From Syntrophopropionicum propionicicum_A (lineage in GTDB: Bacteria > Bacillota > Desulfotomaculia > Desulfotomaculales > Pelotomaculaceae): 64,000 nucleotides of DNA. The DNA lies in the NCBI RefSeq assembly GCF_048984525.1, contig NZ_JBMGJC010000012.1:45400-109399 (forward strand), given 5' to 3'. A program made the position numbers and the translations under genes. Every line of letters begins with the position of its first letter. The first letter of the stretch is position 1. Shown here one piece after another: positions 16,530 to 24,850 of the stretch. Under the pieces are notes generated by a model. The model was given only the letters and a program-made list of their open reading frames with translations. It was not told where the DNA came from and did no database searches.

Positions 16530-16748
16530 ATGGAAGTAACAGTAAAGGCGCACATGCCGGGTCTGGTAGCGCGGGTAGTTGTCAACGAAGGTGACAAAGT
16601 GACCGCGGGGCAGGAAGTGGCCGTGATCAACTGTATGAAGACCGAAATCCAGGTCTTCGCGCAAAACGACGGGGTGGTCAAGAGCATCCTGGTCAAAGAG
16701 TGGGACGAGATGGAAATCGACAGCCCCATGATAGTGCTGGAAACATAG
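16530..16748 (+). CDS. Biotin carboxyl carrier (biotinyl-domain) protein
   Basis: 72 residues, a bare biotinyl domain. The ATG at 16530 follows GAGGGAGG; an upstream ATG at 16491 is open but overlaps pxpA and has no site. The biotin attachment lysine is in NCMKTE (about residue 36), a variant of the usual EAMKM. It lacks the long N-terminal segment of AccB, like the small carriers of dedicated carboxylases. It presumably carries carboxybiotin between the following biotin carboxylase and the PxpB/PxpC pair. Confidence 0.88.
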   Translation: MEVTVKAHMPGLVARVVVNEGDKVTAGQEVAVINCMKTEIQVFAQNDGVVKSILVKEWDEMEIDSPMIVLET

Positions 16749-16769
16749 GAACACACGAAAGAAGATGAA

Positions 16770-18155
16770 ATGGTGATTAAAAAACTACTGATAGCAAACA
16801 GGGGAGAGATCGTCCCCAGGGTGATGAGGGCCTGCCAAAACCTGGGCATCAAAACGGTTGCCGTATACTCCGAGGCTGACAAAAACATGTTTTATCTGAA
16901 AAATGCCGACGAGACCTACAATATCGGGCCGGCAAACCCGGTCAAGAGCTATCTCAACATAGAGTCAATTATCGACGCGGTAAAGAGCTCCGGCGCTGAC
17001 GCGGTCCACCCGGGATACGGTTTTCTTTCGGAGAACGCGTCTTTCGCCGAGGCGGTTTTCGCGGGCGGCGCCACCTGGGTCGGCCCGCCTCCTGCCGTAT
17101 TAAAATCAATTGACTCGAAATGCTACTGCCGCCAGATAGCCACTGAAGCCGGCGTTCCGGTTGTGCCCGGGACAATAACCATAATCAGCGACGTGGACGA
17201 AATCTACCGGTTTGCTTCTGAATACGGCTACCCCATAGTCTTAAAACTGGATAAAGGAGGTGGCGGGAAAGGGATCGAGCTGGTCAAAGAGGAAGGGCAG
17301 GTACAAGCGGCCTTCGAGAGGCTCTCCAGGATCGGAACGCTGGCTTTCGGACATCCTGAGTGCTATATCGAAAAAGAAATTATCAACCCGAGGCATATTG
17401 AAATCCAGTTCCTGACGGACAGTTACGGCAACTGCGTCTGCCTGGGCGAAAGAGAGTGCTCCATCCAGCGGCGTTATCAAAAAATAATTGAAGAGTCGCC
17501 TTCCACGGTAGTCACGGAAGAAGAAAGGGCCGCGCTCTTCGAATATACCTGCAAGCTCGCCCTGGCCATGGGTTACCAGGGAGCGGGCACGATGGAGTTC
17601 CTCAGGTCGGAAAACGGGGATTTCTACTTCATGGAAGTAAACGCCAGGCTGCAGGTCGAGCACCCGGTAACAGAGTTTTTGACCGGGATCGACATAGTCC
17701 AGAACCAAATCAAGATCGCTTCCGGCAGTGAGCTGGGGCTCGCTCAGGAAGACGTGGTTATGAACGGCCATTCGATCGAAGCCAGGGTTTACGCCGAGGA
17801 CCCGGTTACATTCTGCCCGTCGCCAGGTAAAATCAATAAGCTTGTCTTCCCCCAAATGGACGAAAAAACACTCCGGATAGACCACACCATTGAGGAGGGA
17901 GGCGCCGTTCCCCCTTACTATGACCCGCTGCTGGCCAAGGTGATATCCTGGGGGCCCACGCGCCTTGAGGCCATAGCCAACTTGAGCAGGGCGTTAAACG
18001 ACTTCAAGATCGAGGGCATCAAGACCACTATATCGGTAAACCACCTTATCCTCAACAGCGACAGGTTTGCCAGCGGAGACCTGAACACAGGCTTTATCGA
18101 GGCCCTCTTTAAGACCGCCAGGGGAGATGTAAAGCCTTTGTGGCCGAACATGTAA
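16770..18155 (+). CDS. accC: Biotin carboxylase, AccC family
   Basis: 461 residues. It carboxylates biotin on the carrier protein with ATP and bicarbonate. The N-terminal domain starts KKLLIANRGEI, followed by HPGYGFLSEN (about 82). The ATP-grasp part has the glycine loop DKGGGGKGIE (about 162-171), the HIEIQFL stretch, and EVNARLQVEHPVTE (about 290-303). The C-terminal domain includes YAEDP and AKVISWG. Because it sits with a stand-alone carrier and AHS1/AHS2 proteins and away from accA/accD, it is probably dedicated to this system rather than to fatty acid synthesis. Confidence 0.9.
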   Translation: MVIKKLLIANRGEIVPRVMRACQNLGIKTVAVYSEADKNMFYLKNADETYNIGPANPVKSYLNIESIIDAVKSSGADAVHPGYGFLSENASFAEAVFAGGATWVGPPPAVLKSIDSKCYCRQIATEAGVPVVPGTITIISDVDEIYRFASEYGYPIVLKLDKGGGGKGIELVKEEGQVQAAFERLSRIGTLAFGHPECYIEKEIINPRHIEIQFLTDSYGNCVCLGERECSIQRRYQKIIEESPSTVVTEEERAALFEYTCKLALAMGYQGAGTMEFLRSENGDFYFMEVNARLQVEHPVTEFLTGIDIVQNQIKIASGSELGLAQEDVVMNGHSIEARVYAEDPVTFCPSPGKINKLVFPQMDEKTLRIDHTIEEGGAVPPYYDPLLAKVISWGPTRLEAIANLSRALNDFKIEGIKTTISVNHLILNSDRFASGDLNTGFIEALFKTARGDVKPLWPNM

Positions 18156-18165
18156 ATCTGAAAAT

Positions 18166-18189
18166 TGTAGGTGCGAATTTATTCGCACA
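18166..18189 (+). repeat. Palindromic repeat, GTAGGTGCG family
   Basis: TGTAGGTGCGAATTTATTCGCACA forms a hairpin (GTGCGAAT/ATTCGCAC). The same outer sequence with a different inner stem, TGTAGGTGCGGCTTCAGCCGCACA, is present in reverse at about 23404-23426. Confidence 0.75.
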
Positions 18190-18245
18190 GATGTTACAAG
18201 GAACCTTAACCAGTAATTATAAATTTAAACGAAGGAGGTTCATAT

Positions 18246-18824
18246 ATGTCTGATCAGGTCAAAATAGCAGACGCCGGGGCAGCCGGCTGGATAGCTTATT
18301 CCATAGCTACCTGGATGGCGTGGGCATTTCTGTGCGGGTTTGTAAACGACAAAGCTCTTATCTATATGGCAGCCATTTCCCTGGCCTGCACCATACCTTA
18401 CCTGGGAGCGGCCGTTACCCAGCTCAAGCTCGGCAACCTGGCCGGCGGTGTGACCTGGCTGTACTTCGGCTCGTTCTTTGCCTTTGCCTCAGCCATTAAT
18501 TACGCCATAGGGTACTTCGCCGCAATCTACGGATGGGCTCTCGACGCCCGCATCCTCGGTTACGAGTGGGCGATATTAGGTATTGTGTTAATCCTGACCA
18601 CGCCGATATTTGCCAAGTACTCTCCGGCCGCGGCAACGATTTCAGTAATCGGCGCCGACGTGGGCATCGCCTGCCTGGCCCTGGTCTACTTTGGAGTCAA
18701 TTTGGCCGCGCTCAGCGGCTGGGGTTTCTTTGTGGCCGGACTGTTCGGCATTGTCATGGCCGCGGGCGGTATACTTGAGGGAGCCGGGATGAAGTTTCCC
18801 ATGGGCAAGCCCCTGATCAAATAA
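18246..18824 (+). CDS. GPR1/FUN34/YaaH (SatP)-like membrane transporter
   Basis: 192 residues with six membrane segments (about 20-38, 42-62, 70-95, 103-122, 130-153 and 157-178). The GNLAGGVTWLYFGSFFAFASA segment resembles the GNTFGATAFxSYGxFW region of acetate/succinate permeases and the end is of the FPMGKPL type. The SatP family moves acetate and other small carboxylates, sometimes ammonium. It begins with AAGGAGG 5 bases before ATG and closes the operon, so it may import substrate or export the acid product. The match is distant and the substrate unproven; the AmiS/UreI family was considered and fits less well. Confidence 0.6.
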   Translation: MSDQVKIADAGAAGWIAYSIATWMAWAFLCGFVNDKALIYMAAISLACTIPYLGAAVTQLKLGNLAGGVTWLYFGSFFAFASAINYAIGYFAAIYGWALDARILGYEWAILGIVLILTTPIFAKYSPAAATISVIGADVGIACLALVYFGVNLAALSGWGFFVAGLFGIVMAAGGILEGAGMKFPMGKPLIK

Positions 18825-18838
18825 TATTGCGTCAAAAC

Positions 18839-18875
18839 AAAGAGACCCCACAAAAAAAGGAGTGGGGTCTCTTTT
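18839..18875 (+). terminator. Terminator of the AOR/biotin operon
   Basis: AAAGAGACCCCAC and GTGGGGTCTCTTT form a 13-bp stem with a 10-base loop, followed by TTTTGT. It separates the operon from the activator gene. Confidence 0.88.
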
Positions 18876-18921
18876 GTCTAATTATAAGGTTCTAGGAGTT
18901 TTTTACGGGGAGGGTGCGCTG

Positions 18922-20625
18922 ATGTGGCAACAAATACTAGATATGCTGCCGGTTGGTATAATTGTTTACGATAATAACAACGCCATCGCCCATATCAACA
19001 ATTTGGCCAGGGAGATCCTGGATTACGACAGGTCTTTGCCGGGCGTGCTGGTAAACACCATTGAAGTGGCTAAAATTACCGTCAATGATAAAATATATGT
19101 CACCAGGCGGGTTAACCTGGACGGCGGGCTGGCCAAATCAGCTATCCTCTTAATAGATATAACCGACTGGCATTTCTACTGGGACGAATTAAAAGAGCAG
19201 AGAGAGCTGATCAAGGAACTGGAAGACACATTTAATTCATCGTTTGATGAAATTTATGTCATAGACGGCGACGGGGTAACAAAGCGCATAAACCAGGCCG
19301 GGGAAACCAACTACGGCGTGCCGGTGGAACAGCTCCTGGGCAAAAATGTTCGCGATTTGGAGAGAGAAGGTTTTTACAACCCTTCCGTCAGCAAGTTGGT
19401 CTTGCAGGAAAGGAAAAGACTTACCATCACGCAAAAGACAATACAGGGCAAGCACCTGATTGCCACAGGCAACCCGACCTTCGACGAGAAAGGCGATATC
19501 GTCCGCATTGTAGTCAACTCGAGAGACATCTCGGAACTGTTCAACTTAAAAAAGCAGCTGGAAGTCACCGAGCAGCTGGTGGAAAACTACCGGCGCCAGC
19601 TCTTGAAATTAAGCGAGGAGAAGATAAACAACTTTGAACTGATCGCCCAGAGCCAGCAGATGAAACGCGTGTTGGAAATAGTGGACAACGTGGCCAAGGT
19701 CGACTCGACGGTCCTGATCATGGGCGAGTCCGGCGTGGGCAAAGGCGTGATGGCGTCAAGGCTGCACAAACTAAGCAAGCGGGCCGGCGGGGCCTATTTA
19801 ACCATCAGCTGCGGGGCTATCCCGGAGCAGCTCCTGGAGTCCGAACTTTTTGGCTACGAGGGAGGAGCTTTCACCGGCGCCCGCAAGGAAGGGAAGAAAG
19901 GCCTGCTTGAGCTGGCCAGCGGCGGCACTGTGTTCCTTGATGAAATAACGGAGCTTTCGTTAAACCTGCAGGTGAAATTACTGCAGGCGATCCAGGAGAA
20001 AAAACTGATGCGGGTGGGCGGCAGCAAATACATTGATATCGATGTCCGGTTTGTTGCCGCGACGAATAGGGATATCCAGAGGATGGTGGAGGAAGGGCAG
20101 TTCAGGGAAGACCTGTATTACAGGCTGAACGTAATCCCCATCATCATACCGCCCCTGCGCTACCGGCAGGAGGACATACCTGTTCTGATCAATTATTTCC
20201 TGGAAAAACTGAACTGCAAGTACGAAAAAGATAAAATTATCTCCAGTGAAGCTGTGGAAGTATTGTGCAACTACAACTGGCCGGGCAACGTCAGGGAGCT
20301 GGAAAACCTGGTGGAAAGGCTCCTGGTCACAAAGGAATGCAGCGAAATAACAGTGGGCCACCTGCCGGATTATATTTTCGACGGTAAGAGCAGGTTCCCC
20401 AACAGGGTCTACGTGGTCGATGTCTGCCCCCTCAAAGAGGCCGTGGAGGAACTGGAAAAGCAGCTGGTTACAATAGCCTACAAACGTTACAAAAACACGT
20501 ATAAGATAGCGGAAGCGCTGGAAATAAACCAGTCAACCGCGGTGCGTAAAATCCAGAAATACCAGTTATCCCCCACCTCGGAGCAGCGCCAGGCCTTTAG
20601 GAAAGCAAGACAGAGAAAAAATTAA
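18922..20625 (+). CDS. PAS-domain sigma-54-dependent transcriptional activator
   Basis: 567 residues. ATG 18922 is chosen for the GGGGAGGG site; a TTG upstream at 18862 overlaps the terminator. Order: PAS-like domain (about 1-90), second PAS (about 105-215), a coiled-coil linker (about 215-245), AAA+ domain (about 250-480) and a C-terminal helix-turn-helix (about 515-550, KIAEALEINQSTAVRKIQKY, TyrR-like). Walker A GESGVGKG is at about 268, the sigma-54 contact loop GAFTGA at about 314 and Walker B GTVFLDEI at about 336; WPGNVRELENL is also present. It should open sigma-54 promoters on a small-molecule signal. Two such promoters occur at 11.3-11.7 kb, its likely targets. Confidence 0.92.
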   Translation: MWQQILDMLPVGIIVYDNNNAIAHINNLAREILDYDRSLPGVLVNTIEVAKITVNDKIYVTRRVNLDGGLAKSAILLIDITDWHFYWDELKEQRELIKELEDTFNSSFDEIYVIDGDGVTKRINQAGETNYGVPVEQLLGKNVRDLEREGFYNPSVSKLVLQERKRLTITQKTIQGKHLIATGNPTFDEKGDIVRIVVNSRDISELFNLKKQLEVTEQLVENYRRQLLKLSEEKINNFELIAQSQQMKRVLEIVDNVAKVDSTVLIMGESGVGKGVMASRLHKLSKRAGGAYLTISCGAIPEQLLESELFGYEGGAFTGARKEGKKGLLELASGGTVFLDEITELSLNLQVKLLQAIQEKKLMRVGGSKYIDIDVRFVAATNRDIQRMVEEGQFREDLYYRLNVIPIIIPPLRYRQEDIPVLINYFLEKLNCKYEKDKIISSEAVEVLCNYNWPGNVRELENLVERLLVTKECSEITVGHLPDYIFDGKSRFPNRVYVVDVCPLKEAVEELEKQLVTIAYKRYKNTYKIAEALEINQSTAVRKIQKYQLSPTSEQRQAFRKARQRKN

Positions 20626-20655
20626 AAAGCGTATATGGGAGGTCACTAATCCTAA

Positions 20656-20970
20656 ATGACAGACGGAGCCTGGTTTAAAGAATTGCCGGTAACAATTACT
20701 GTTTGTGATGCCGAGGGCATTATTCTTGATATGAATAACAAGTCCTGTGAAACGTTTGCTAAAGACGGGGGAAAAAATTTAATTGGGAAAAACGTGTTGG
20801 ACTGTCACCCCGAAGACGCCCGCTCTAAGCTAAGTGAAATGTTAAAGACCCAGTCATTAAATTGTTACACTATCGAGAAAAATGGCAAAAAGAAATTGGT
20901 CTACCAGACACCATGGTACCAAGACGGTAAATATATGGGCTTTGTTGAATTCATTATAGAACTGCCTTAA
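20656..20970 (+). CDS. Stand-alone PAS domain protein
   Basis: 104 residues, essentially one PAS domain (ITVCDAEGIILDMNNKSCETF, then LIGKNVLDCHPED and WYQDGKYMGFVEFIIE). It has no output domain and no membrane segment, so it may bind a ligand and act on a partner. A GGGAGGT site is 13 bases before the ATG. It lies 30 bases behind the sigma-54 activator, on the same strand and before a terminator, so it is probably co-transcribed and may modulate that activator. This is inference from position. Confidence 0.7.
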   Translation: MTDGAWFKELPVTITVCDAEGIILDMNNKSCETFAKDGGKNLIGKNVLDCHPEDARSKLSEMLKTQSLNCYTIEKNGKKKLVYQTPWYQDGKYMGFVEFIIELP

Positions 20971-20977
20971 AAGAAAA

Positions 20978-21003
20978 GAATGGGGTCAGGCTTGAAATAT
21001 TTA
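20978..21003 (+). repeat. Possible repeat unit GAATGGGGTCAGGCTTGAAATA
   Basis: This sequence resembles short GGGGTCAGG-type repeats that I recall from other anaerobe genomes near REP-associated transposases. Only one copy is visible in this window, so the call rests on recollection. Confidence 0.3.
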
Positions 21004-21028
21004 CTTATTCATTCGCTTTTGGGACTTT

Positions 21029-21057
21029 GCCCGGCTGCCGGCCGGGCTATATTTTTT
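21029..21057 (+). terminator. Terminator after the PAS gene
   Basis: GCCCGGC and GCCGGGC pair around TGCCG, followed by TATATTTTTT. Confidence 0.8.
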
Positions 21058-21177
21058 CTAAATAAGTACTAATAAGACATTATACGACAATATCTCTAAA
21101 GGAATTATGTCAGTAATTGTATAATCATAAAAAAATATTTATAGTCTTTTAAAACATAACCGAGGTGTTATTTGGAG

Positions 21178-23133
21178 ATGGAATACCGGTTCTCAGACCT
21201 TGTAGACATACGACATCTGCGGGAATTAATGCTGCCGTTTTATGAGTTAACCGGGATACCGTATGCGATACTTGATGCCGACGGCAACATCCTGGATAAG
21301 ATAGGCTGGCGCGAGATCTGTGACGATTTTCACCGTGTCTGTCCCAAGTCTGAGAAAAATTGCAGGGAAAGCGACAGCTACATCAGCAGCCACCTGCATG
21401 ACGGCCCCTTTATCCGGTATCAGTGTCTGAACGGCCTCATGGACTATGCCATACCTATCATCATTGAAGGACTGCACCTGGCCACCTTGTTTACGGGGCA
21501 GTTCCTGCACGAACCTCCCGATGAGGAATATTTCCGCAGGCAGGCGCGGGAGTTTGGGTTTGACGAAAGCGCTTATATCGAAGCGCTGCGCATGGTACCG
21601 ATCATCCCTAAAGAGCGGGCTGAATCAATTGTGGTATTTTTTTCTCAGTTTGCTCAGTTTTTAGCTTTGCTGGGGCTTGAGAAAAAACGACAGCTGGAAG
21701 CGGCCGACCAGGCTTTGAAAAAACAGAAGGAACGCTTGAGGTTGGTACTGGAGTCGAGTGACGACGGTTTTTACGATTGGGATATAGAAACGGGCGAGGT
21801 GTATTACAGCCCGCGCTGGATTAAAATGGCCAATTCCTCGCCGGAGAGTATGGAGCCGCACATCCGGGCGTGGGAAAAGCTGATCCACCACGACGATAAA
21901 CCGTCAGTAATGAAGCAGCTCTGCGAACACCTGGCGGGGCATACGGCTCGCTTCGAATCTGAATACCGGCTGCTGACCGGGTCCGGTGACTGGAAATGGG
22001 TCATGGGCAGGGGCAAGGTGATGGAAAGAGACGAAAATGGCAGGCCGCTGCGGATGGTCGGAACATTATTAGACGTTACTGAACTAAAGCAGGCGAAGGA
22101 AGCCCTGGAGGCTGAGCACTACAGGACCTTGTCACTTTTGGAAAGACTGCCTGCCTCTGTCTTCCTGATTACACCCGGTCATGAAGTTGTCTTTACCAAT
22201 ATTTTTATCAGGGAAATGTATGGTAAGTTGTTAAACAAGAGACCCTGCTACGAGATATTGCACGGGCTTAACGCCCCCTGCGGGGATTGTCCCATGGAAG
22301 ATGTGCTGAAAAAAAACGCTACCGTGGAACGTGAGTGCGTTACTATATTAGGCAGGAGTATCCATAATTATTACTATTCCTTCGTTGATATCGACGGTTC
22401 CCTGCTGATGCTTGCATTGGGAATTGATATCACAGAACAAAAGCGACTAGATTTGGAGATAGCCCGCCTGGACAGGTTAAACCTGGTGGGGGAGATGGCG
22501 GCCGGCATCGGCCACGAGATAAGGAACCCGATGACCGCGGTGCGCGGGTTCCTGCAAATGTTGGGTGAGAAAGATGACTGTGCCAGGTACAAGGATTATT
22601 TTGAGCTTATGATCGATGAGTTGGACAGGGCGAACTCAATCATTACAGAATTCCTGTCCCTGGCCAAAAACAAGGCGGTTGAATTAAAACCGAAGGACCT
22701 GAACAACATAGTCCATGCCATCCTGCCGCTGATCTCGGCTGACGCTATCGTTACAGATAAATATATTGAAGTGGTCCTTAATGACGTTCCAAATCTGCTC
22801 CTGGACGAGAAGGAAATACGACAGCTGATCCTGAACCTCGCCCGCAACGGGCTGGAAGCAATGTCTCCCGGCGGGCTCCTGACCCTCAAAACGTTTTTTG
22901 AAAGCGACGAGGTTGTACTGGCGGTAGTTGATCAAGGCGGGGGAATTGAACCCGCCGTGCTCGAAAAAATCGGCACACCGTTCTATACCACGAAAGATAA
23001 CGGCACGGGCCTGGGGCTGGCGGTATGTTACAGCATTGCCGCCAGGCATAAAGCCTCCATAACAGTAGACACAGGGCCGGCAGGGACGACCTTTTCTGTG
23101 AGGTTTAAAACTGCAGAAAAAAACGGATCCTGA
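21178..23133 (+). CDS. PocR-domain PAS sensor histidine kinase
   Basis: 651 residues from ATG 21178 (GAGGTG 10 bases upstream; TTG at 21172 is too close). The N-terminus (about 1-170) is a PocR sensory domain with the characteristic CPKSEKNCRESD, FIRYQCLNGLMDYAIPI and TGQFL motifs. PocR domains bind small ligands, 1,2-propanediol in the founding case. Next come a PAS_3-type domain (about 195-300) and another PAS (about 315-425) with a CGDCPM Cys pair. The kinase core has GHEIRNPMTAVRGF (phospho-acceptor His about 446), NLARNGLEAM and a G-box GTGLGLAV. No membrane segment is seen, so it is cytosolic. No response regulator adjoins. Confidence 0.9.
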   Translation: MEYRFSDLVDIRHLRELMLPFYELTGIPYAILDADGNILDKIGWREICDDFHRVCPKSEKNCRESDSYISSHLHDGPFIRYQCLNGLMDYAIPIIIEGLHLATLFTGQFLHEPPDEEYFRRQAREFGFDESAYIEALRMVPIIPKERAESIVVFFSQFAQFLALLGLEKKRQLEAADQALKKQKERLRLVLESSDDGFYDWDIETGEVYYSPRWIKMANSSPESMEPHIRAWEKLIHHDDKPSVMKQLCEHLAGHTARFESEYRLLTGSGDWKWVMGRGKVMERDENGRPLRMVGTLLDVTELKQAKEALEAEHYRTLSLLERLPASVFLITPGHEVVFTNIFIREMYGKLLNKRPCYEILHGLNAPCGDCPMEDVLKKNATVERECVTILGRSIHNYYYSFVDIDGSLLMLALGIDITEQKRLDLEIARLDRLNLVGEMAAGIGHEIRNPMTAVRGFLQMLGEKDDCARYKDYFELMIDELDRANSIITEFLSLAKNKAVELKPKDLNNIVHAILPLISADAIVTDKYIEVVLNDVPNLLLDEKEIRQLILNLARNGLEAMSPGGLLTLKTFFESDEVVLAVVDQGGGIEPAVLEKIGTPFYTTKDNGTGLGLAVCYSIAARHKASITVDTGPAGTTFSVRFKTAEKNGS

Positions 23134-23139
23134 CAAAAA

Positions 23140-23158
23140 GGCAGGCCTTTAGCCTGCC
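23140..23158. repeat. Short GC hairpin after the histidine kinase gene
   Basis: GGCAGGC-CTTTA-GCCTGCC. A close relative, GGCGGGC-TTTA-GCCCGCC, lies at 24911-24928 next to the ABC transporter stop. No clear T-run follows. Confidence 0.6.
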
Positions 23159-23212
23159 CATAGTGCGGAAGAATGCCTTTAACAAGTAGAAAGTTGCTGC
23201 TCAGCGGGAGCG

Positions 23213-23428
23213 TGTCAAGGGGTCGGTTTTCTTAAACTATTTCTTGAGAAGAAAGCCGCACTCGGAGCGTGTCTTGGGGACGGTTTTGTTGACACGATTA
23301 CTATAATATAAGCTTGAGACAAAAGCGTGTCAACAGAACTGTCCTCATGACACGGTCCATGGTAAAAGTGTGTCAGGAGAACCGTCCCCGCTGTCGCAGT
23401 ATTGTGCGGCTGAAGCCGCACCTACAAC
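23213..23428. repeat. Degenerate cluster of GTGTCA palindromic repeats
   Basis: Recognisable pieces are GTGTCAAGGGGTCGGTTTTCTT (23216), GTGTCTTGGGGACGGTTTTGTTGACAC (about 23271-23297), GTGTCAACAGAACTGTCCTCATGACAC (about 23326-23353) and GTGTCAGGAGAACCGTCCCCGCTGTCGC (about 23370-23397). They carry point changes that break parts of the stems, unlike the copies at 8216 and 9783. The last one mixes a GTGTC end with a GTCGC end, joining the two variants. Confidence 0.8.
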
Positions 23429-23492
23429 TAAATTCCCGTCTCCTGCCACCCATATCTAATGTAGCCTACTATATAGAGTCAATAGTTTTTAA

Positions 23493-24650
23493 TTATATTT
23501 TTTCATAAGGTCTTTGCTCTTTGAGAATTACAAAGATTCGATTAAGTAACTTTCTGCAGATTGCTCCCGTAGCTGTACTGGGATGTTTGCCTTCAGATAT
23601 CTTCTTCTCGTAGAAAGCCTGTAAGCCTGGATCACTCCTGCGGGCTGGCGTGGCTGCCAGCCATAACGCCCTGCGAAGATACGGTGAACCTCTCTTGGAC
23701 ATACGGTTCTTAGTGCTGTTATATTCGCCAGACTGAACGGTGGTGGGATCGATACCTGTAAAGGCAGCCAGTTGCTCTATTCTTTCAAAGCGGTTGATAT
23801 CACCGATTTCACCCAGCAATACGGCCGCAGTAGTTGTGCTGATGCCTGGTATGGTGCAAAGATATTGATCCCGGCCTTGTACCAGCTCAGCCAGTTGAGC
23901 TTCAATATCAGCTATCTGGTCCTCTAAGAACTCGATGTGTTCTAAAAGGCACTTAATCTGCAGGCGGGCGGCATCCTGGCTAAAACGGCTGCCAACAGAA
24001 CAACCTGCGGCTTTTTTTACTTCGCTGGCCTTGGCCTCCTTGAATTTACCCCTGCTGGCTCCGGCTAGTAAGGCGCTCAATTCTGAAAGGTCGAATTTTA
24101 CGAGTTCCTCCGGCAGAGGGGCAGTCCTTAAAATTTCCCGGGCCGAGCGGATAAACGGGTCTGAAAAGAGTTTCTCGAATTCAGGGAAAACCCGGTCCAG
24201 CACGGCAATTAACTGCCGCTTTAAATCGCCTACCTGGTCAACCAGGCCAAAGCGGAAACGGGCTAAATCGCGCACTTGCTGTACCCACTGCTCAGGAACA
24301 TAACTGGCATGTACTGCGTTGGTCCTTAAAAGCTCTGCGATTACCCAGGAGTCACGACGGTCTGTTTTTGTCTTTCTAATCTGCCCCCGCCGGAATGCCT
24401 CGGTTTGGATTGGGTTTATGACCAGAACTTTTTCTTCGTTGCTTACCAAGAAGGTATAAAGATTAAGCCAGTAATGGCCGGTACCTTCCATGGCGAATTG
24501 GCGCGGCTGGGCGGGCAGGGCTTCCCATAGCTTCCGGAAACCTTCTTCATCATTACTGAAGCGTATAGATTTTCCGACTGACCTGCCGGTATCGTCTAGA
24601 ACCGTTGCTTCATGATGATTCTTACCTATGTCCACGCCAACAAAAAACAT
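23493..24650 (-). CDS. IS110-family transposase (DEDD / Transposase_20)
   Basis: 385 residues, ATG at 24650 with GGAGGGG upstream. The N-terminal RuvC-like DEDD domain starts FFVGVDIGKNHHEATVLDD (first catalytic Asp about 7) and contains FAMEGTGHYWLNLYTFL and KTDRRDSWVIAELL. The C-terminal Transposase_20 part has CTIPGISTTTAAVLLGEIG and FTGIDPTTVQSGEYN, then the catalytic Ser region STKNRMSKRGSPYLRRALW. The full length is open, so it may be active. IS110 elements lack long inverted ends, and exact boundaries cannot be set here. Confidence 0.93.
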   Translation of the reverse strand: MFFVGVDIGKNHHEATVLDDTGRSVGKSIRFSNDEEGFRKLWEALPAQPRQFAMEGTGHYWLNLYTFLVSNEEKVLVINPIQTEAFRRGQIRKTKTDRRDSWVIAELLRTNAVHASYVPEQWVQQVRDLARFRFGLVDQVGDLKRQLIAVLDRVFPEFEKLFSDPFIRSAREILRTAPLPEELVKFDLSELSALLAGASRGKFKEAKASEVKKAAGCSVGSRFSQDAARLQIKCLLEHIEFLEDQIADIEAQLAELVQGRDQYLCTIPGISTTTAAVLLGEIGDINRFERIEQLAAFTGIDPTTVQSGEYNSTKNRMSKRGSPYLRRALWLAATPARRSDPGLQAFYEKKISEGKHPSTATGAICRKLLNRIFVILKEQRPYEKI

Positions 24651-24654
24651 TTAA

Positions 24655-24850
24655 ATCCCCTCCAGAGCATGATTTTCTGCCATCGAGAACCCTCAGCTTT
24701 GGAGCAATCTCAGCCTCGTTGGTTATGCGTCGCCTATGCGACTACCTACTTATTCGAGTCTTTGTCCCGCAAAGCCGAGGCAGCAATCTACATTACGAGG
24801 CCTTACCCTCAAGGGCGGGGACGCTGCCCTCAGACATTGCGAAAAGAATT
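24655..24850 (-). ncRNA. Candidate IS110 bridge RNA region
   Basis: The non-coding DNA upstream of the transposase folds well. Helix GCCTCG (24713-24718)/CGAGGC (24776-24781) encloses two hairpins, GTCGC-CTAT-GCGAC (24729-24742) and CTTTG-TCCCG-CAAAG (24760-24774). A third stem, AGGGC/GCCCT, is at 24812-24830. IS110-group elements are known to transcribe a bridge RNA from this end that pairs with target and donor. Start, end and guide loops are not resolved. Confidence 0.45.

Larger units (their letters stand above)
23134..23492. other. Intergenic repeat cluster, no coding sequence
   Basis: About 360 bases filled with hairpin 23140-23158 (GGCAGGC/GCCTGCC), decayed copies of the GTGTCA palindromes at about 23213-23395, and a GTAGGTGCG-family hairpin in reverse at about 23404-23426. 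No gene is supported. Confidence 0.75.

Noticed and set aside
17241..17885. A 214-residue minus-strand open frame
   Set aside because: Antisense shadow of the biotin carboxylase gene; no start signal or protein similarity.
18246..18824. AmiS/UreI amide or urea channel
   Set aside because: Six membrane segments would fit, but the GNLAGGVTWLYFGSFF and FPMGKPL patterns are closer to the YaaH/SatP family.
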